Below are positions 35,892 to 43,236 of a stretch of 61,061 bases of DNA, in pieces. The DNA comes from Acetobacteraceae bacterium (GTDB lineage: Bacteria > Pseudomonadota > Alphaproteobacteria > Acetobacterales > Acetobacteraceae). Position 1 is the stretch's first letter. Each line of letters opens with the position of its first letter. The stretch is from the NCBI GenBank assembly GCA_027487675.1, contig JAIYDD010000234.1, positions 1 through 61,061 of the forward strand. Direction: 5' to 3'. The translations under genes were made by a program, and so were the position numbers. The notes beneath the pieces are model-generated. The model was not told where the DNA came from. It searched no databases and worked only from the letters and a program-made list of their open reading frames with translations.

Positions 35892-36806
35892 ATGTTCCTC
35901 AGGATCGACCGGCTGCAGGTGGAGATGCCCCTGCCCAGCGAGCCCGACCCGGTGGCGGCCGCGGCGGTGCAGGAGCTGATGGGCGGCCGTTTCGGCGAGA
36001 TGACCACCCTCAACACCTACATGTTCCAGAGCTTCAACTTCCGCGCCCGCGAGAAGCTGCGGCCCTTCTACGCGCTGATCGCCAACATTGCCGCCGAAGA
36101 GCTCGGCCATATCGAGTTGGTGGGTGCGGCGGTGAACGGCCTGCTGAACGGGGCGCAGCCGCAGGGCCGCACCACCGATGGCGACGCGGTGTTCAAGGAC
36201 CTGTTCCAGCATGGCGGGCCGGGGCTGAAGGCGCATGTCGCGCCGGGCCCGAGCGCCGGCGTGGTCTGCGCCGACAGCCTCGGCAACCCGTGGAAGGGCG
36301 ACTACATCTTCAACTCGGGGAACCTGGTCCTCGACCTGCTGCACAATTTCTTCCTGGAGAACGGCGCGCGCACGGCGAAGCTGCGCGCCTACCAGACCAC
36401 CTCGAACCCGGCGGCGCGGCGGATGCTGGGCTACCTGTTCACCCGCGGCGGCGTGCATGCCGAGGCCTATGCGCGGGCGCTGGAACAGCTGACCGGCGTC
36501 GACATGAAGAAGATGCTGCCGATCCCGAACCTGCAGCCGGACCAGATCCCGGAGTCGCGGCCCTTCCTGGAGGAGGGCTGGCACCGGCGGCTCTATCGCT
36601 TCTCCACCAGCGACTATGACGAGATCCGCCAGATCTGGCACGGCCAGGCGCTGGACGGGTCGGGCCCGCTCGAGGTGCGCGACGGCCCGCCGGATGGCGG
36701 CCCGATGCAGCCGCTGGAGGAGATGCCGGAGGCCTTCATCCCCGACTACCATGCGGCCGAGATCCTGGAGATGGCCAAGAAGCTCTACGACAAGGCCAAG
36801 GGCTGA
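35892..36806 (+). CDS. Manganese catalase
   Basis: A 304-residue ferritin-like, haem-free catalase that disproportionates hydrogen peroxide at a dimanganese site. All five ligands are in place: E36 (F-G-E-M), E70 and H73 (A-E-E-L-G-H), E156 (F-F-L-E-N) and H189 (G-V-H-A-E). The spacing of the last pair (33) equals that of the Lactobacillus enzyme. The C-terminal 25 residues form a charged helix. A GGAGAG ribosome site precedes the ATG at 35892. It is divergent from oxyR and ends before a hairpin. Confidence 0.94.
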   Translation: MFLRIDRLQVEMPLPSEPDPVAAAAVQELMGGRFGEMTTLNTYMFQSFNFRAREKLRPFYALIANIAAEELGHIELVGAAVNGLLNGAQPQGRTTDGDAVFKDLFQHGGPGLKAHVAPGPSAGVVCADSLGNPWKGDYIFNSGNLVLDLLHNFFLENGARTAKLRAYQTTSNPAARRMLGYLFTRGGVHAEAYARALEQLTGVDMKKMLPIPNLQPDQIPESRPFLEEGWHRRLYRFSTSDYDEIRQIWHGQALDGSGPLEVRDGPPDGGPMQPLEEMPEAFIPDYHAAEILEMAKKLYDKAKG

Positions 36807-36819
36807 CCTCGCCGCGTCA

Positions 36820-36844
36820 CCCTCTCCCCGACGCGGGGAGAGGG
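36820..36844 (+). terminator. Hairpin after the manganese catalase gene
   Basis: A perfect 11-bp stem, CCCTCTCCCCG and CGGGGAGAGGG, with a 3-base loop, 13 bases after the stop. There is no T-run. It may be a terminator-like or REP-like palindrome. Confidence 0.45.
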
Positions 36845-36993
36845 CTGCGCGAGGCGCGCCCGGCCAAGCGCGCCGCCTCGCCCGGCCGCCTGCGTCACCT
36901 TCCCGTGCGCCCAGGCGGCCGGATTGCGGCAGGCCGGGCAGGTCCATCGGCCGCCTCGATCATCCGAGGCAAAATCTTGCGTTGGCCATTCCG

Positions 36994-37008
36994 ATTGTGC
37001 AGTGCAAT
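36994..37008 (+). promoter_or_regulatory. LysR-type box upstream of ahpC (possible OxyR site)
   Basis: ATTG-N7-CAAT, an inverted repeat of the T-N11-A class used by LysR regulators, lies in a locally AT-rich stretch 72 bases before the ahpC ATG. A TTGGCC (36982-36987), 17 bases, then CAATAT (37005-37010) could be a weak promoter overlapping it. With oxyR nearby, OxyR is the obvious candidate regulator, but that is inference. Confidence 0.4.
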
Positions 37009-37080
37009 ATGTCGCCCCGCGAGCGGCGCCGGCGCGAGCCGGCCTCCCCCAGAACCCAGCCGCTCCGGGAGACCAAAGGC

Positions 37081-37656
37081 ATGCTGACCGTTGGCGACAC
37101 CTTCCCCGCCTTCAAGCTGACCGCCGTCAAGGCGGGCCCCGAGGGTTTGGGCGGCCCCGGCAAGTCCTTCACCGAGATCACCGAGAGCACCGACGCCGGC
37201 AAGTGGAAGGTCGTGTTCTTCTGGCCGAAGGACTTCACCTTCATCTGCCCGACCGAGATCGCGGCCTTCGCCAAGCTGAACGGCGAATTCGCCGACCGCG
37301 ACGCGGTGCTATACGGCGTGTCCTGCGACAGCGAGTTCGTGCACCTGAACTGGCGCGTCCACAACGAGGACATCCGCAACCTCGAGATCCCGATGCTGGC
37401 CGATGTGAAGCGCGAGCTTTCGGCGGCGCTCGGCATCCTGGACAGGTCGGCCGGCGTGCCGCTGCGCGCGACCTTCATCGTCGACCCCGACCAGACCATC
37501 CAGTGGGTGGGCGTGAACGGGCTGAACGTCGGCCGCAACCCGCAGGAAGTGCTGCGCGTGCTCGACGCGCTGCAGACCGACGAGCTCTGTCCCTGCAACT
37601 GGGAAAAGGGCAAGGACGTGCTGAAGCCGCAGGAGCTGTTCGCCAAGGCCGCCTGA
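37081..37656 (+). CDS. ahpC: Alkyl hydroperoxide reductase AhpC (2-Cys peroxiredoxin)
   Basis: A 191-residue peroxiredoxin that reduces peroxides. The peroxidatic Cys is C56 in F-T-F-I-C-P-T-E, and C170 and C172 in L-C-P-C-N-W serve as resolving residues. This C-P-C-N-W ending matches the AhpC class reduced by AhpD, encoded just downstream, rather than by AhpF. The ATG at 37081 starts the M-L-T-V-G-D-T-F-P-A fold. It is followed by a palindromic repeat and then ahpD. Confidence 0.95.
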   Translation: MLTVGDTFPAFKLTAVKAGPEGLGGPGKSFTEITESTDAGKWKVVFFWPKDFTFICPTEIAAFAKLNGEFADRDAVLYGVSCDSEFVHLNWRVHNEDIRNLEIPMLADVKRELSAALGILDRSAGVPLRATFIVDPDQTIQWVGVNGLNVGRNPQEVLRVLDALQTDELCPCNWEKGKDVLKPQELFAKAA

Positions 37657-37685
37657 CGGCGGCTGGCGCGCGCCATTCGAGAACT

Positions 37686-37769
37686 CCCCCCCACCCCAGC
37701 CCTCCCCCCGCAACGGCGGGGGAGGGAGAGAAGCCCTCCCCGCTGCGCGGGGGAGGGTTGGGTGGGGGT
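37686..37769. repeat. REP-like nested palindrome between ahpC and ahpD
   Basis: About 84 bases made of C-runs and G-runs. The outer arms, a CCCCCCACCCCAGCCCT-type left side and an AGGGTTGGGTGGGGG-type right side, are inverted copies. Two inner copies of the CCCTCCCC/GGGGAGGG pair allow alternative hairpins. It is probably a dispersed intergenic element of this genome and may adjust ahpC/ahpD mRNA ratios. Confidence 0.55.
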
Positions 37770-37803
37770 GCTCCCCACCCTTCCCCCGAAGGCCCTTCCC
37801 CCC

Positions 37804-38352
37804 ATGTCCCTCGAAGCCATCCGCAACCGCCTGCCCGACTACGCCAAGGACCTGAAGCTCAACATCGGCAGCCTGGCGACCGAACCCGCGCTGACCACGC
37901 AGCAGCGCGCCGGCACCTTCGTCGCCTCTGCGATCGCCAGCCGCAACGCGGCGCTGACCGCGGCGCTTGTGGCGGAGTTCGGCGCGCAGCTGAGCACCGA
38001 GGCGCTGACCGCCGCCAAGGCCGCGGCCGCCATCATGGGCATGAACAACGTCTACTACCGCTTCACCCACCTGGTCGGCGGCGACTATGCCTCGATGCCC
38101 GCGAAGCTGCGCATGAACGTCATGGCCCGGCCGGGCGTGGACAAGGCGGATTTCGAGCTGTGGTCGCTCGCCGTCTCCGCCATCAACGGCTGCGGCATGT
38201 GCATGGAAAGCCATGAGAAGGTCGTGCTGCATGGCGGGCTGAGCAAGGAACAGGTGCAGGCCTCGGTCCGCATCGCCTCGGTCGTGCATGCGGTGGCCGC
38301 GGTGCTGGACGCCGAGGCCGCGCTGGCCGCCGGCCTGCAGGCGGCGGCCTGA
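37804..38352 (+). CDS. ahpD: Alkylhydroperoxidase AhpD
   Basis: A 182-residue carboxymuconolactone-decarboxylase-fold protein. The relay residues E118, C130, C133 and H137 ([10 protein letters not shown]) sit at the same numbers as in mycobacterial AhpD, which recycles AhpC using lipoylated protein. Together with the C-P-C-N-W form of AhpC this points to an AhpCD, not AhpCF, pathway. The ATG at 37804 gives the family's M-S-L-E-A-I-R start. Confidence 0.94.
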   Translation: MSLEAIRNRLPDYAKDLKLNIGSLATEPALTTQQRAGTFVASAIASRNAALTAALVAEFGAQLSTEALTAAKAAAAIMGMNNVYYRFTHLVGGDYASMPAKLRMNVMARPGVDKADFELWSLAVSAINGCGMCMESHEKVVLHGGLSKEQVQASVRIASVVHAVAAVLDAEAALAAGLQAAA

Positions 38353-38360
38353 CCGGCGTG

Positions 38361-38390
38361 GCCCGCCGCCCCCGGGACGGGGCGGCGGGC
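38361..38390 (+). terminator. Hairpin after ahpD
   Basis: A perfect 12-bp stem, GCCCGCCGCCCC and GGGGCGGCGGGC, with a 6-base loop, starting 8 bases after the ahpD stop. No T-run follows. It is a likely end point of the ahpCD transcript. Confidence 0.45.
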
Positions 38391-38461
38391 CGGAACGGCT
38401 TCCGAACGGTCCCGCGCCGCTCAAAACCCTTCGTCAATGCCGGCGGGTGCAGGCTGCCCGC

Positions 38462-40009
38462 ATGCAGCCCATGCCCCAGCGCGCGCTTGGCGAACGCGAA
38501 CGCTTCGTCGCCTTCGCCTTCGCGGCGGCGGACCTGCTCGTCGAGATCGGGCCGGACCAGCGGATCGTCTTCGCGGCCGGCGCGTTCAGGGCGCGGCTTG
38601 GCAACCCGCCCGAATCCTTCATCGGCCAGCCCGCCGTGAACCTGCTGGCGCTGGAGGACCGGCCGACCTTCGCCGCCGCCCTTGCCGTCCTGCCCGCCCG
38701 CGGGCGCCTGCCGCCCACCAGCTTCCGGCTGGCCGATGCGGCGCGCACGCCCGTCGCGATCTCCGGCCTGCACATGCTGTCCTTCGGGAAGGAGGGGCAG
38801 GTGTGCATGGCGATCTCTCCCCTGCCCAGCGCGCCGGAGCCGCGCCTTGCCGAGCCCGGCGACCTGCTGCGCGAAGGCCGGGAGAGGATGCAGGCCGGCG
38901 GCGGCGCCGCGATCGGGCTGATCGAACTCGGCGAGGTGCCGCCGGAGGGCCTGGCGCGGCGCATCGACAGCGTGCTGGCGCAGGAAGTGCCGCCGGGGAC
39001 GCTGGCCGCACGGCTAGGGCCCGGCCGCTACGGGCTGCTGCCGGATGCCGGGGCGGGGCCGCTCGACCTCGGGGCGCTGGCGGGCCGGCTCGGCGAGGCG
39101 CTCGAGCAGGAAGGTGCCGATGCGAGCGTCTCCACCTCCGCCCTGCCTCTGGCGACCGACGGGCTGACATCGGCACAGGCGGCGCGCGCGCTGCGCTACG
39201 GGCTCGGCGCCTTCGCGCGCCTGGGCGGCGAGGGGCTGCGCGGCGCCGGCTTCGCGGACGGGCTGGGCGGCGTCGTCGCCATGCTCGGCCGCCGCGCGGC
39301 GACGCTGCGGCGGATCGTCTCCACGCGCGACTTCCGGCTGGACTTCCAGCCGATCGTCGACCTGGCGACGCGGCAGGTCCACCACCATGAGGCGTTGCTG
39401 CGCCTGGAACCCGGGCTGCTGGCGCCCGGCGAGGGACCGCAGGACTTCGTGGCGCTCGCCGAGACGCTCGGCCTGACGGAGGAGCTTGACCTCGCGGTCG
39501 CGACGCTGGCGCTGGCCGGCAGCGCGGCCCTGCCGGAGGGGCAGCGGATCGCCTTCAACATCTCCGGCCTGTCCGCGCAGTCGGCCGGCTTCCGGACGCG
39601 GCTGCTCGCCCTGCTCGACCGCGACCCGCGCGGCGCCTCTCGGCTCATGGTGGAACTGACGGAGAGCGCCGAGATCGAGGAGGAGGCCTTCGCCGCCGCC
39701 ACCCTGCAGGCGCTGCGGGCGCGCGGCGTGCCGGTCTGCATCGATGATTTCGGCGCCGGCGCGGCGGCCTTCCGCTACCTGAAGGCCTTCCCGACCGACT
39801 ATGTGAAGGTGGACGGCGCCTTCGTGCATGCCGCCCTGAGTTGCGAGCGCGACCGCAGCTTCGTCGCGGCGATGGTCGATCTGTCGATCGCCGTCGGCGC
39901 GCGGGTGGTGGCGGAGCGGATCGAAACGGAGGAGGCGGCGGCGGCGATGCACGGCCTCGGCGTGCATTACGGCCAGGGCTGGCTGTTCGGGCGGCCGGGG
40001 CCGCTATAG
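38462..40009 (+). CDS. PAS, degenerate GGDEF and EAL domain protein (c-di-GMP phosphodiesterase)
   Basis: A 515-residue cytosolic protein. A PAS-like sensor at about 15-125 is followed by a GGDEF-fold region that lacks the G-G-D-E-F signature and then an EAL domain from about 290. The EAL domain keeps H-E-A-L-L-R, F-N-I-S, E-L-T-E-S, D-D-F-G-A-G and V-K-V-D-G. These supply most metal and catalytic residues, so hydrolysis of c-di-GMP is plausible. A-E-R-I-E-T replaces the usual A-E-G-V-E. The nearby PilZ chemoreceptor is another possible c-di-GMP component. Confidence 0.88.
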   Translation: MQPMPQRALGERERFVAFAFAAADLLVEIGPDQRIVFAAGAFRARLGNPPESFIGQPAVNLLALEDRPTFAAALAVLPARGRLPPTSFRLADAARTPVAISGLHMLSFGKEGQVCMAISPLPSAPEPRLAEPGDLLREGRERMQAGGGAAIGLIELGEVPPEGLARRIDSVLAQEVPPGTLAARLGPGRYGLLPDAGAGPLDLGALAGRLGEALEQEGADASVSTSALPLATDGLTSAQAARALRYGLGAFARLGGEGLRGAGFADGLGGVVAMLGRRAATLRRIVSTRDFRLDFQPIVDLATRQVHHHEALLRLEPGLLAPGEGPQDFVALAETLGLTEELDLAVATLALAGSAALPEGQRIAFNISGLSAQSAGFRTRLLALLDRDPRGASRLMVELTESAEIEEEAFAAATLQALRARGVPVCIDDFGAGAAAFRYLKAFPTDYVKVDGAFVHAALSCERDRSFVAAMVDLSIAVGARVVAERIETEEAAAAMHGLGVHYGQGWLFGRPGPL

Positions 40010-40090
40010 CACGACCGCCCGCCGATCCATGCGAGCAAGGACATTACGCCCACGGCCGGGCCGCCGAAACAAATGGAGCGGGCAGGGGAA

Positions 40091-40162
40091 TGGGCGCGAC
40101 AGGGATTGAACCTGTGACCCCCACCGTGTCAAGGTGGTGCTCTCCCGCTGAGCTACGCGCCC
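40091..40162 (-). tRNA. tRNA-Val(GAC)
   Basis: A 72-base cloverleaf on the minus strand. The acceptor stem GGGCGCG/CGCGCCC is perfect, with discriminator A. The D arm is GCTC-AGCGGGA-GAGC, the anticodon stem CCACC/GGTGG with loop TTGACAC gives anticodon GAC (Val), and the T arm is ACAGG-TTCAATC-CCTGT. CCA is not encoded. Confidence 0.96.
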
Positions 40163-40287
40163 GGCCCGACGGGACGCGCTGAATATCGCGCCGGCCGAGG
40201 CTGCGCAACCCTGCGGCGCGATCGCCGGTGCGGGCCGCCGCGGCGGGGTGACAAGACCGGCGCGGCTGTGGCTTGATCGGCGTACGC

Positions 40288-41160
40288 ATGGACCTTCCCC
40301 CACCTCCCCCCGCCGAGATCGCGCCGCCGCCCTTCCGGGTGGTGCGGCCGGAGCGGCAGGTGATGCCGGTGGTCTTCGCCTCCCCACACAGCGGCACGCA
40401 TTACAGCGCCGCCTTCCTGGCCGAGGCGCGGCTCGATCCATTGTCGCTCCGGCGCAGCGAGGACAGCTTCGTCGACGAGTTGTTCGCCGCCGCGGCCGAG
40501 CATGGCGCGCCGCTGCTGGCCGCGACCTTTCCGCGCGTCTTCTGCGACGTGAACCGCGAGCCCTGGGAGCTTGATCCCGGCATGTTCGACGGGCCGCTGC
40601 CGGCCTGGGTGAACAGCGCCAGCCCGCGTGTCGGCGCCGGGCTCGGCACCATCGCGCGCGTGGTTGCGACCGGGGAGCCGGTATATCGCCACAAGCTGTC
40701 CTTCGCGGCGGCAGAGGCGAGGATCCGCACCTATTGGCAGCCCTACCATGCGGCGCTGGCGGCGCTGATCGCCGAGACGCGGGCGAGCTTCGGCTGCTGC
40801 CTGCTGCTGGATTGCCATTCCATGCCGACGCACCCGGCCACCTCCTCCCCACCCGCGGATTTCGTGCTCGGCGATGCGCATGGCACCTCCTGCGCGCCGC
40901 GCGCGACGCGGCTGGTGGAGGAGGCGCTGTCGGGCATGGGGTATCGGGTGCGGCGCAACGATCCCTATGCGGGAGGCTACGTCACGCGCCATTACGGGGT
41001 CCCGCGGGAGCGTGTGCATGCGCTGCAGATCGAGATCGCGCGGCGGCTCTACATGGATGAGGCGCGGGTGGAACGCGCGCCGGGCATCGGCCCCTTGCAG
41101 CGGGACCTCGGCCGGCTGATCGCACGGCTGGCACAGGCGGATTTCGGGTTCCTCGCCTGA
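40288..41160 (+). CDS. N-formylglutamate amidohydrolase family protein
   Basis: A 290-residue member of the HutG-type N-formylglutamate deformylase family, zinc hydrolases of histidine breakdown and related amide hydrolysis. S-P-H-S-G near residue 33, F-C-D-V-N-R-E near 90, and L-L-D-C-H-S-M near 174 hold the expected His and acidic residues. No hut genes are nearby, so the substrate may differ. The ATG at 40288 was chosen. An upstream TTG at 40273 is in frame. Confidence 0.85.
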   Translation: MDLPPPPPAEIAPPPFRVVRPERQVMPVVFASPHSGTHYSAAFLAEARLDPLSLRRSEDSFVDELFAAAAEHGAPLLAATFPRVFCDVNREPWELDPGMFDGPLPAWVNSASPRVGAGLGTIARVVATGEPVYRHKLSFAAAEARIRTYWQPYHAALAALIAETRASFGCCLLLDCHSMPTHPATSSPPADFVLGDAHGTSCAPRATRLVEEALSGMGYRVRRNDPYAGGYVTRHYGVPRERVHALQIEIARRLYMDEARVERAPGIGPLQRDLGRLIARLAQADFGFLA

Positions 41161-41348
41161 CCACGGGCGCCAGGCCCTGCCGGGCCGCGACGCCGGGCTG
41201 AACCGGCGGCGGCCGGGCCGCCTTTGGCCCCGCGCTTCAGGACCTTCGGCGGGCACAACCAGTGCGAGCGCGAGCTGAGACGCGATTGTCCTGACAATTG
41301 TTGGAAGGTTGCCTGGGCGGCTGCGATGGACGCTGCTCGACGTCGACG

Positions 41349-41379
41349 AAAAAAAGCGGCGGTGCCTTGCGGCACCGCC
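41349..41379 (-). terminator. Intrinsic terminator of the predicted small RNA
   Basis: On the minus strand GGCGGTGCC-GCAA-GGCACCGCC (9-bp perfect stem, tetraloop) is followed by GC and seven T residues. It is the clearest rho-independent terminator in the window and works only in the minus direction. Confidence 0.85.
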
Positions 41380-41437
41380 GAGTTTAGGGAGGAAACGTCC
41401 AAGAAAGACAGCAAGCCGAAGACTTCGTCTTGCTGCG
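41349..41437 (-). ncRNA. Predicted small RNA with anti-Shine-Dalgarno stretch
   Basis: A gene-free stretch (41161-41617) of lower GC holds a self-contained minus-strand transcription unit of about 89 nt: a promoter with 17-base spacer, a strong 5' hairpin (arms around AGCAAG...CTTGCT, 41410-41434), an unpaired GUUUCCUCCCU (41386-41396) and an intrinsic terminator. The unpaired segment can pair with ribosome sites of the AGGGAGGAAAC type, including the one at 46150-46160. CU-rich anti-SD loops occur in alphaproteobacterial sRNAs, but no known family was matched. It could instead be the 3' end of the CoA-transferase mRNA. Confidence 0.6.
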
Positions 41438-41443
41438 ATGCAC

Positions 41444-41472
41444 AAGATAAGTGGGCGGCCAGGGCGGCGCAA
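41444..41472 (-). promoter_or_regulatory. Sigma70-like promoter of the predicted small RNA
   Basis: On the minus strand TTGCGC (41472-41467), a 17-base spacer, then TATCTT (41449-41444). Initiation would fall near 41437, just before the 5' hairpin. Confidence 0.5.
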
Positions 41473-41617
41473 GCCGTTTTTTTGCGGTGCAGCAGACATT
41501 GCCGTTATGCCACCCAGACATGGCGTGGCGCGTTCAACTCGCGTGTGAAGATTGCCGTCGGCGCAACCTGCGTTTCGTCTGCCGCAACGGCACGTCCGCA
41601 CGGCTCCCGTCCGGCCT

Positions 41618-42772
41618 TCAGCCCAAGCCGGCGGCCGCGGAGAATTCGGCGCGAATCGCCGCCCCGTGCTCGTCGAGGCGCGGCACCGGGCCGAAGGCGT
41701 GCGGCGCGCCGGTCAGCCGCGCTGCGGGGGCGGCCATGCTGACCGGGCCGGCGGGGGTCGCCACCTCCACCCGGCGCAGGGCGGGGTGGCGGGCGAACTC
41801 GGCCACGCCGTTGACGAAGCCGAAGGCAGTGCCGGCGGCCCGCAGCCGCGACGCCGCCTCCGCCCGCGTCAGCCGCGCGAAGGCGGTGGCGATATGGGCG
41901 TCCACGCCGGCGCGGTTCGCCACGCGTTCGGTGTTGCTGCGCCAGCCCTCGCGCCCGGGCAGGCCGGGCTCGGCCAGCACGCCGGCGCAGAAGGCGGCCC
42001 ATTCACGCTCGTTCTGGATGGAGATCAGCACCAGCGCGCCATCCGCGGTCGCAAAGGCGCCATAGGGGCAGATCGAGGGATGCGCGAGGCCGACGCGCTC
42101 CGGCGCGCGGCCGGTGCCTTCGTAGAACATCAACGGGACGTTCATCCAATCGGCGATGGCGTCGAACAGGCTGACGGCGATGCCCTTGCCCTGGCCGGTG
42201 ATGCCGCGCTCGATCAGCGCCTCCAGCACGGCGGCATGGGCGGCGTGGCCGCAGCCGATATCGACCAGCGAGACCCCGACCCGCCCGGGCCCCGCCGGAT
42301 GGCCGGTGATGGCGGCGAGCCCGCTCTCGGCCTGGACCAGCAAATCATAGGCCTTCATGGCGGCATACTCGCCCTCCTCGCCATAGCCGGAGATGTCCAC
42401 GGTGATCAGCCGCGGGTGCCGGGCGCGCAGGGCGTCGCTGCCGAAGCCGGCGCGGGCGAGCGCGCCGGGGGCGAGGTTCTGGATGAAGACATCGGCCTTC
42501 GCGACGAGGCGCGCGAACAGCGCCTTGTCGGCCGGGTCCTTGATGTCGAGGGCGATGCTTTCCTTGCCGCGGTTCAGCCAGACGAAGTAGCTGGACTGGC
42601 CGGAAGCCGCCTGGTCGTAGCCGCGGGCGAAGTCGCCCTCCGGCCGCTCCACCTTGATCACGCGGGCGCCGGCATCCGCCAGCTTCACCGAGCAGGTCGG
42701 CGCGGCGACGGCCTGTTCCAGCGTCACCACCAGCAGGCCCGCCAGCGGCCCCTTTTGCGCAAGATCGGTCAA
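41618..42772 (-). CDS. CaiB/BaiF class III CoA-transferase
   Basis: A 384-residue enzyme that moves CoA between carboxylic acids. The family start L-A-G-L-L-V-V-T-L-E-Q-A-V-A-A-P, then V-I-K-V-E-R-P-E-G-D-F-A-R, and Q-N-L-A-P-G-A-L-A-R-A-G are typical. The catalytic Asp is expected around residue 165, in the V-D-I-S-G-Y or following region. The TTG start at 42772 is supported by an AGGGAGGGAC ribosome site. An acyl-CoA dehydrogenase lies on the same strand upstream. Both may serve one acyl-CoA pathway. Confidence 0.92.
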   Translation of the reverse strand: MTDLAQKGPLAGLLVVTLEQAVAAPTCSVKLADAGARVIKVERPEGDFARGYDQAASGQSSYFVWLNRGKESIALDIKDPADKALFARLVAKADVFIQNLAPGALARAGFGSDALRARHPRLITVDISGYGEEGEYAAMKAYDLLVQAESGLAAITGHPAGPGRVGVSLVDIGCGHAAHAAVLEALIERGITGQGKGIAVSLFDAIADWMNVPLMFYEGTGRAPERVGLAHPSICPYGAFATADGALVLISIQNEREWAAFCAGVLAEPGLPGREGWRSNTERVANRAGVDAHIATAFARLTRAEAASRLRAAGTAFGFVNGVAEFARHPALRRVEVATPAGPVSMAAPAARLTGAPHAFGPVPRLDEHGAAIRAEFSAAAGLG

Positions 42773-42840
42773 GCGTCCCTCCCTGGACCGGCGGCTGCCG
42801 GCTGCGTAACAGACTTCGCCGCCAGACCGGGAGGCCCGAC

Positions 42841-43236
42841 ATGCCGAAGAGCTGGGATCAGAAATTCGGCGGCGCCAAGCCGCCGCATGTGGTGGTGCTG
42901 GACAAGCCCTTCGCCGGCGTGCCGGCGGGCGCGAAGCTGTTCATCGCCTCCCCCGCGCTGCTGGAGGAACGCCTTCGGGCCATCCCCCGCGGCGAGACCC
43001 GCGACCCCGCCGCGATCCGCGCCGAGCTGGCGGCCGAGAACGGGGCGGCGGCGACCTGCCCGGTCTCCACCAGCATCTTCCTGCGCATCGTGGCGGAGCG
43101 CGCGATGGAACAGGCCGCGGCGGGGCAGGACCCGGCACCCTTCTGGCGGGCGATCGGGCCGGAGACGCCGCTGGCGCGCAAGCTGAGCTGCGGGCCGGAC
43201 GAGATCCGGCATCGGCGGGCGCTGGAGGCTCAATAG
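42841..43236 (+). CDS. Small protein of unknown function, possibly MGMT-like
   Basis: A 131-residue protein beginning M-P-K-S-W-D-Q-K-F-G-G-A-K-P-P-H. A C-P-V-S-T-S-I-F-L-R-I-V-A-E segment near residue 73 faintly recalls the Cys motif of alkyltransferase-like proteins, and a second Cys is near 117. I am not certain of the family. It is divergent from the CoA-transferase gene and overlaps the acyl-CoA dehydrogenase gene tail to tail by 7 bases. Coding bias and a purine-rich leader support a real gene. Confidence 0.6.
   Translation: MPKSWDQKFGGAKPPHVVVLDKPFAGVPAGAKLFIASPALLEERLRAIPRGETRDPAAIRAELAAENGAAATCPVSTSIFLRIVAERAMEQAAAGQDPAPFWRAIGPETPLARKLSCGPDEIRHRRALEAQ

Noticed and set aside
41224-41742. 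Plus-strand open frame with AGGGAGGAAAC as ribosome site near 41386
   Set aside because: No start codon follows within reach. The translation is low complexity, and the same bases fit better as part of the minus-strand small RNA.
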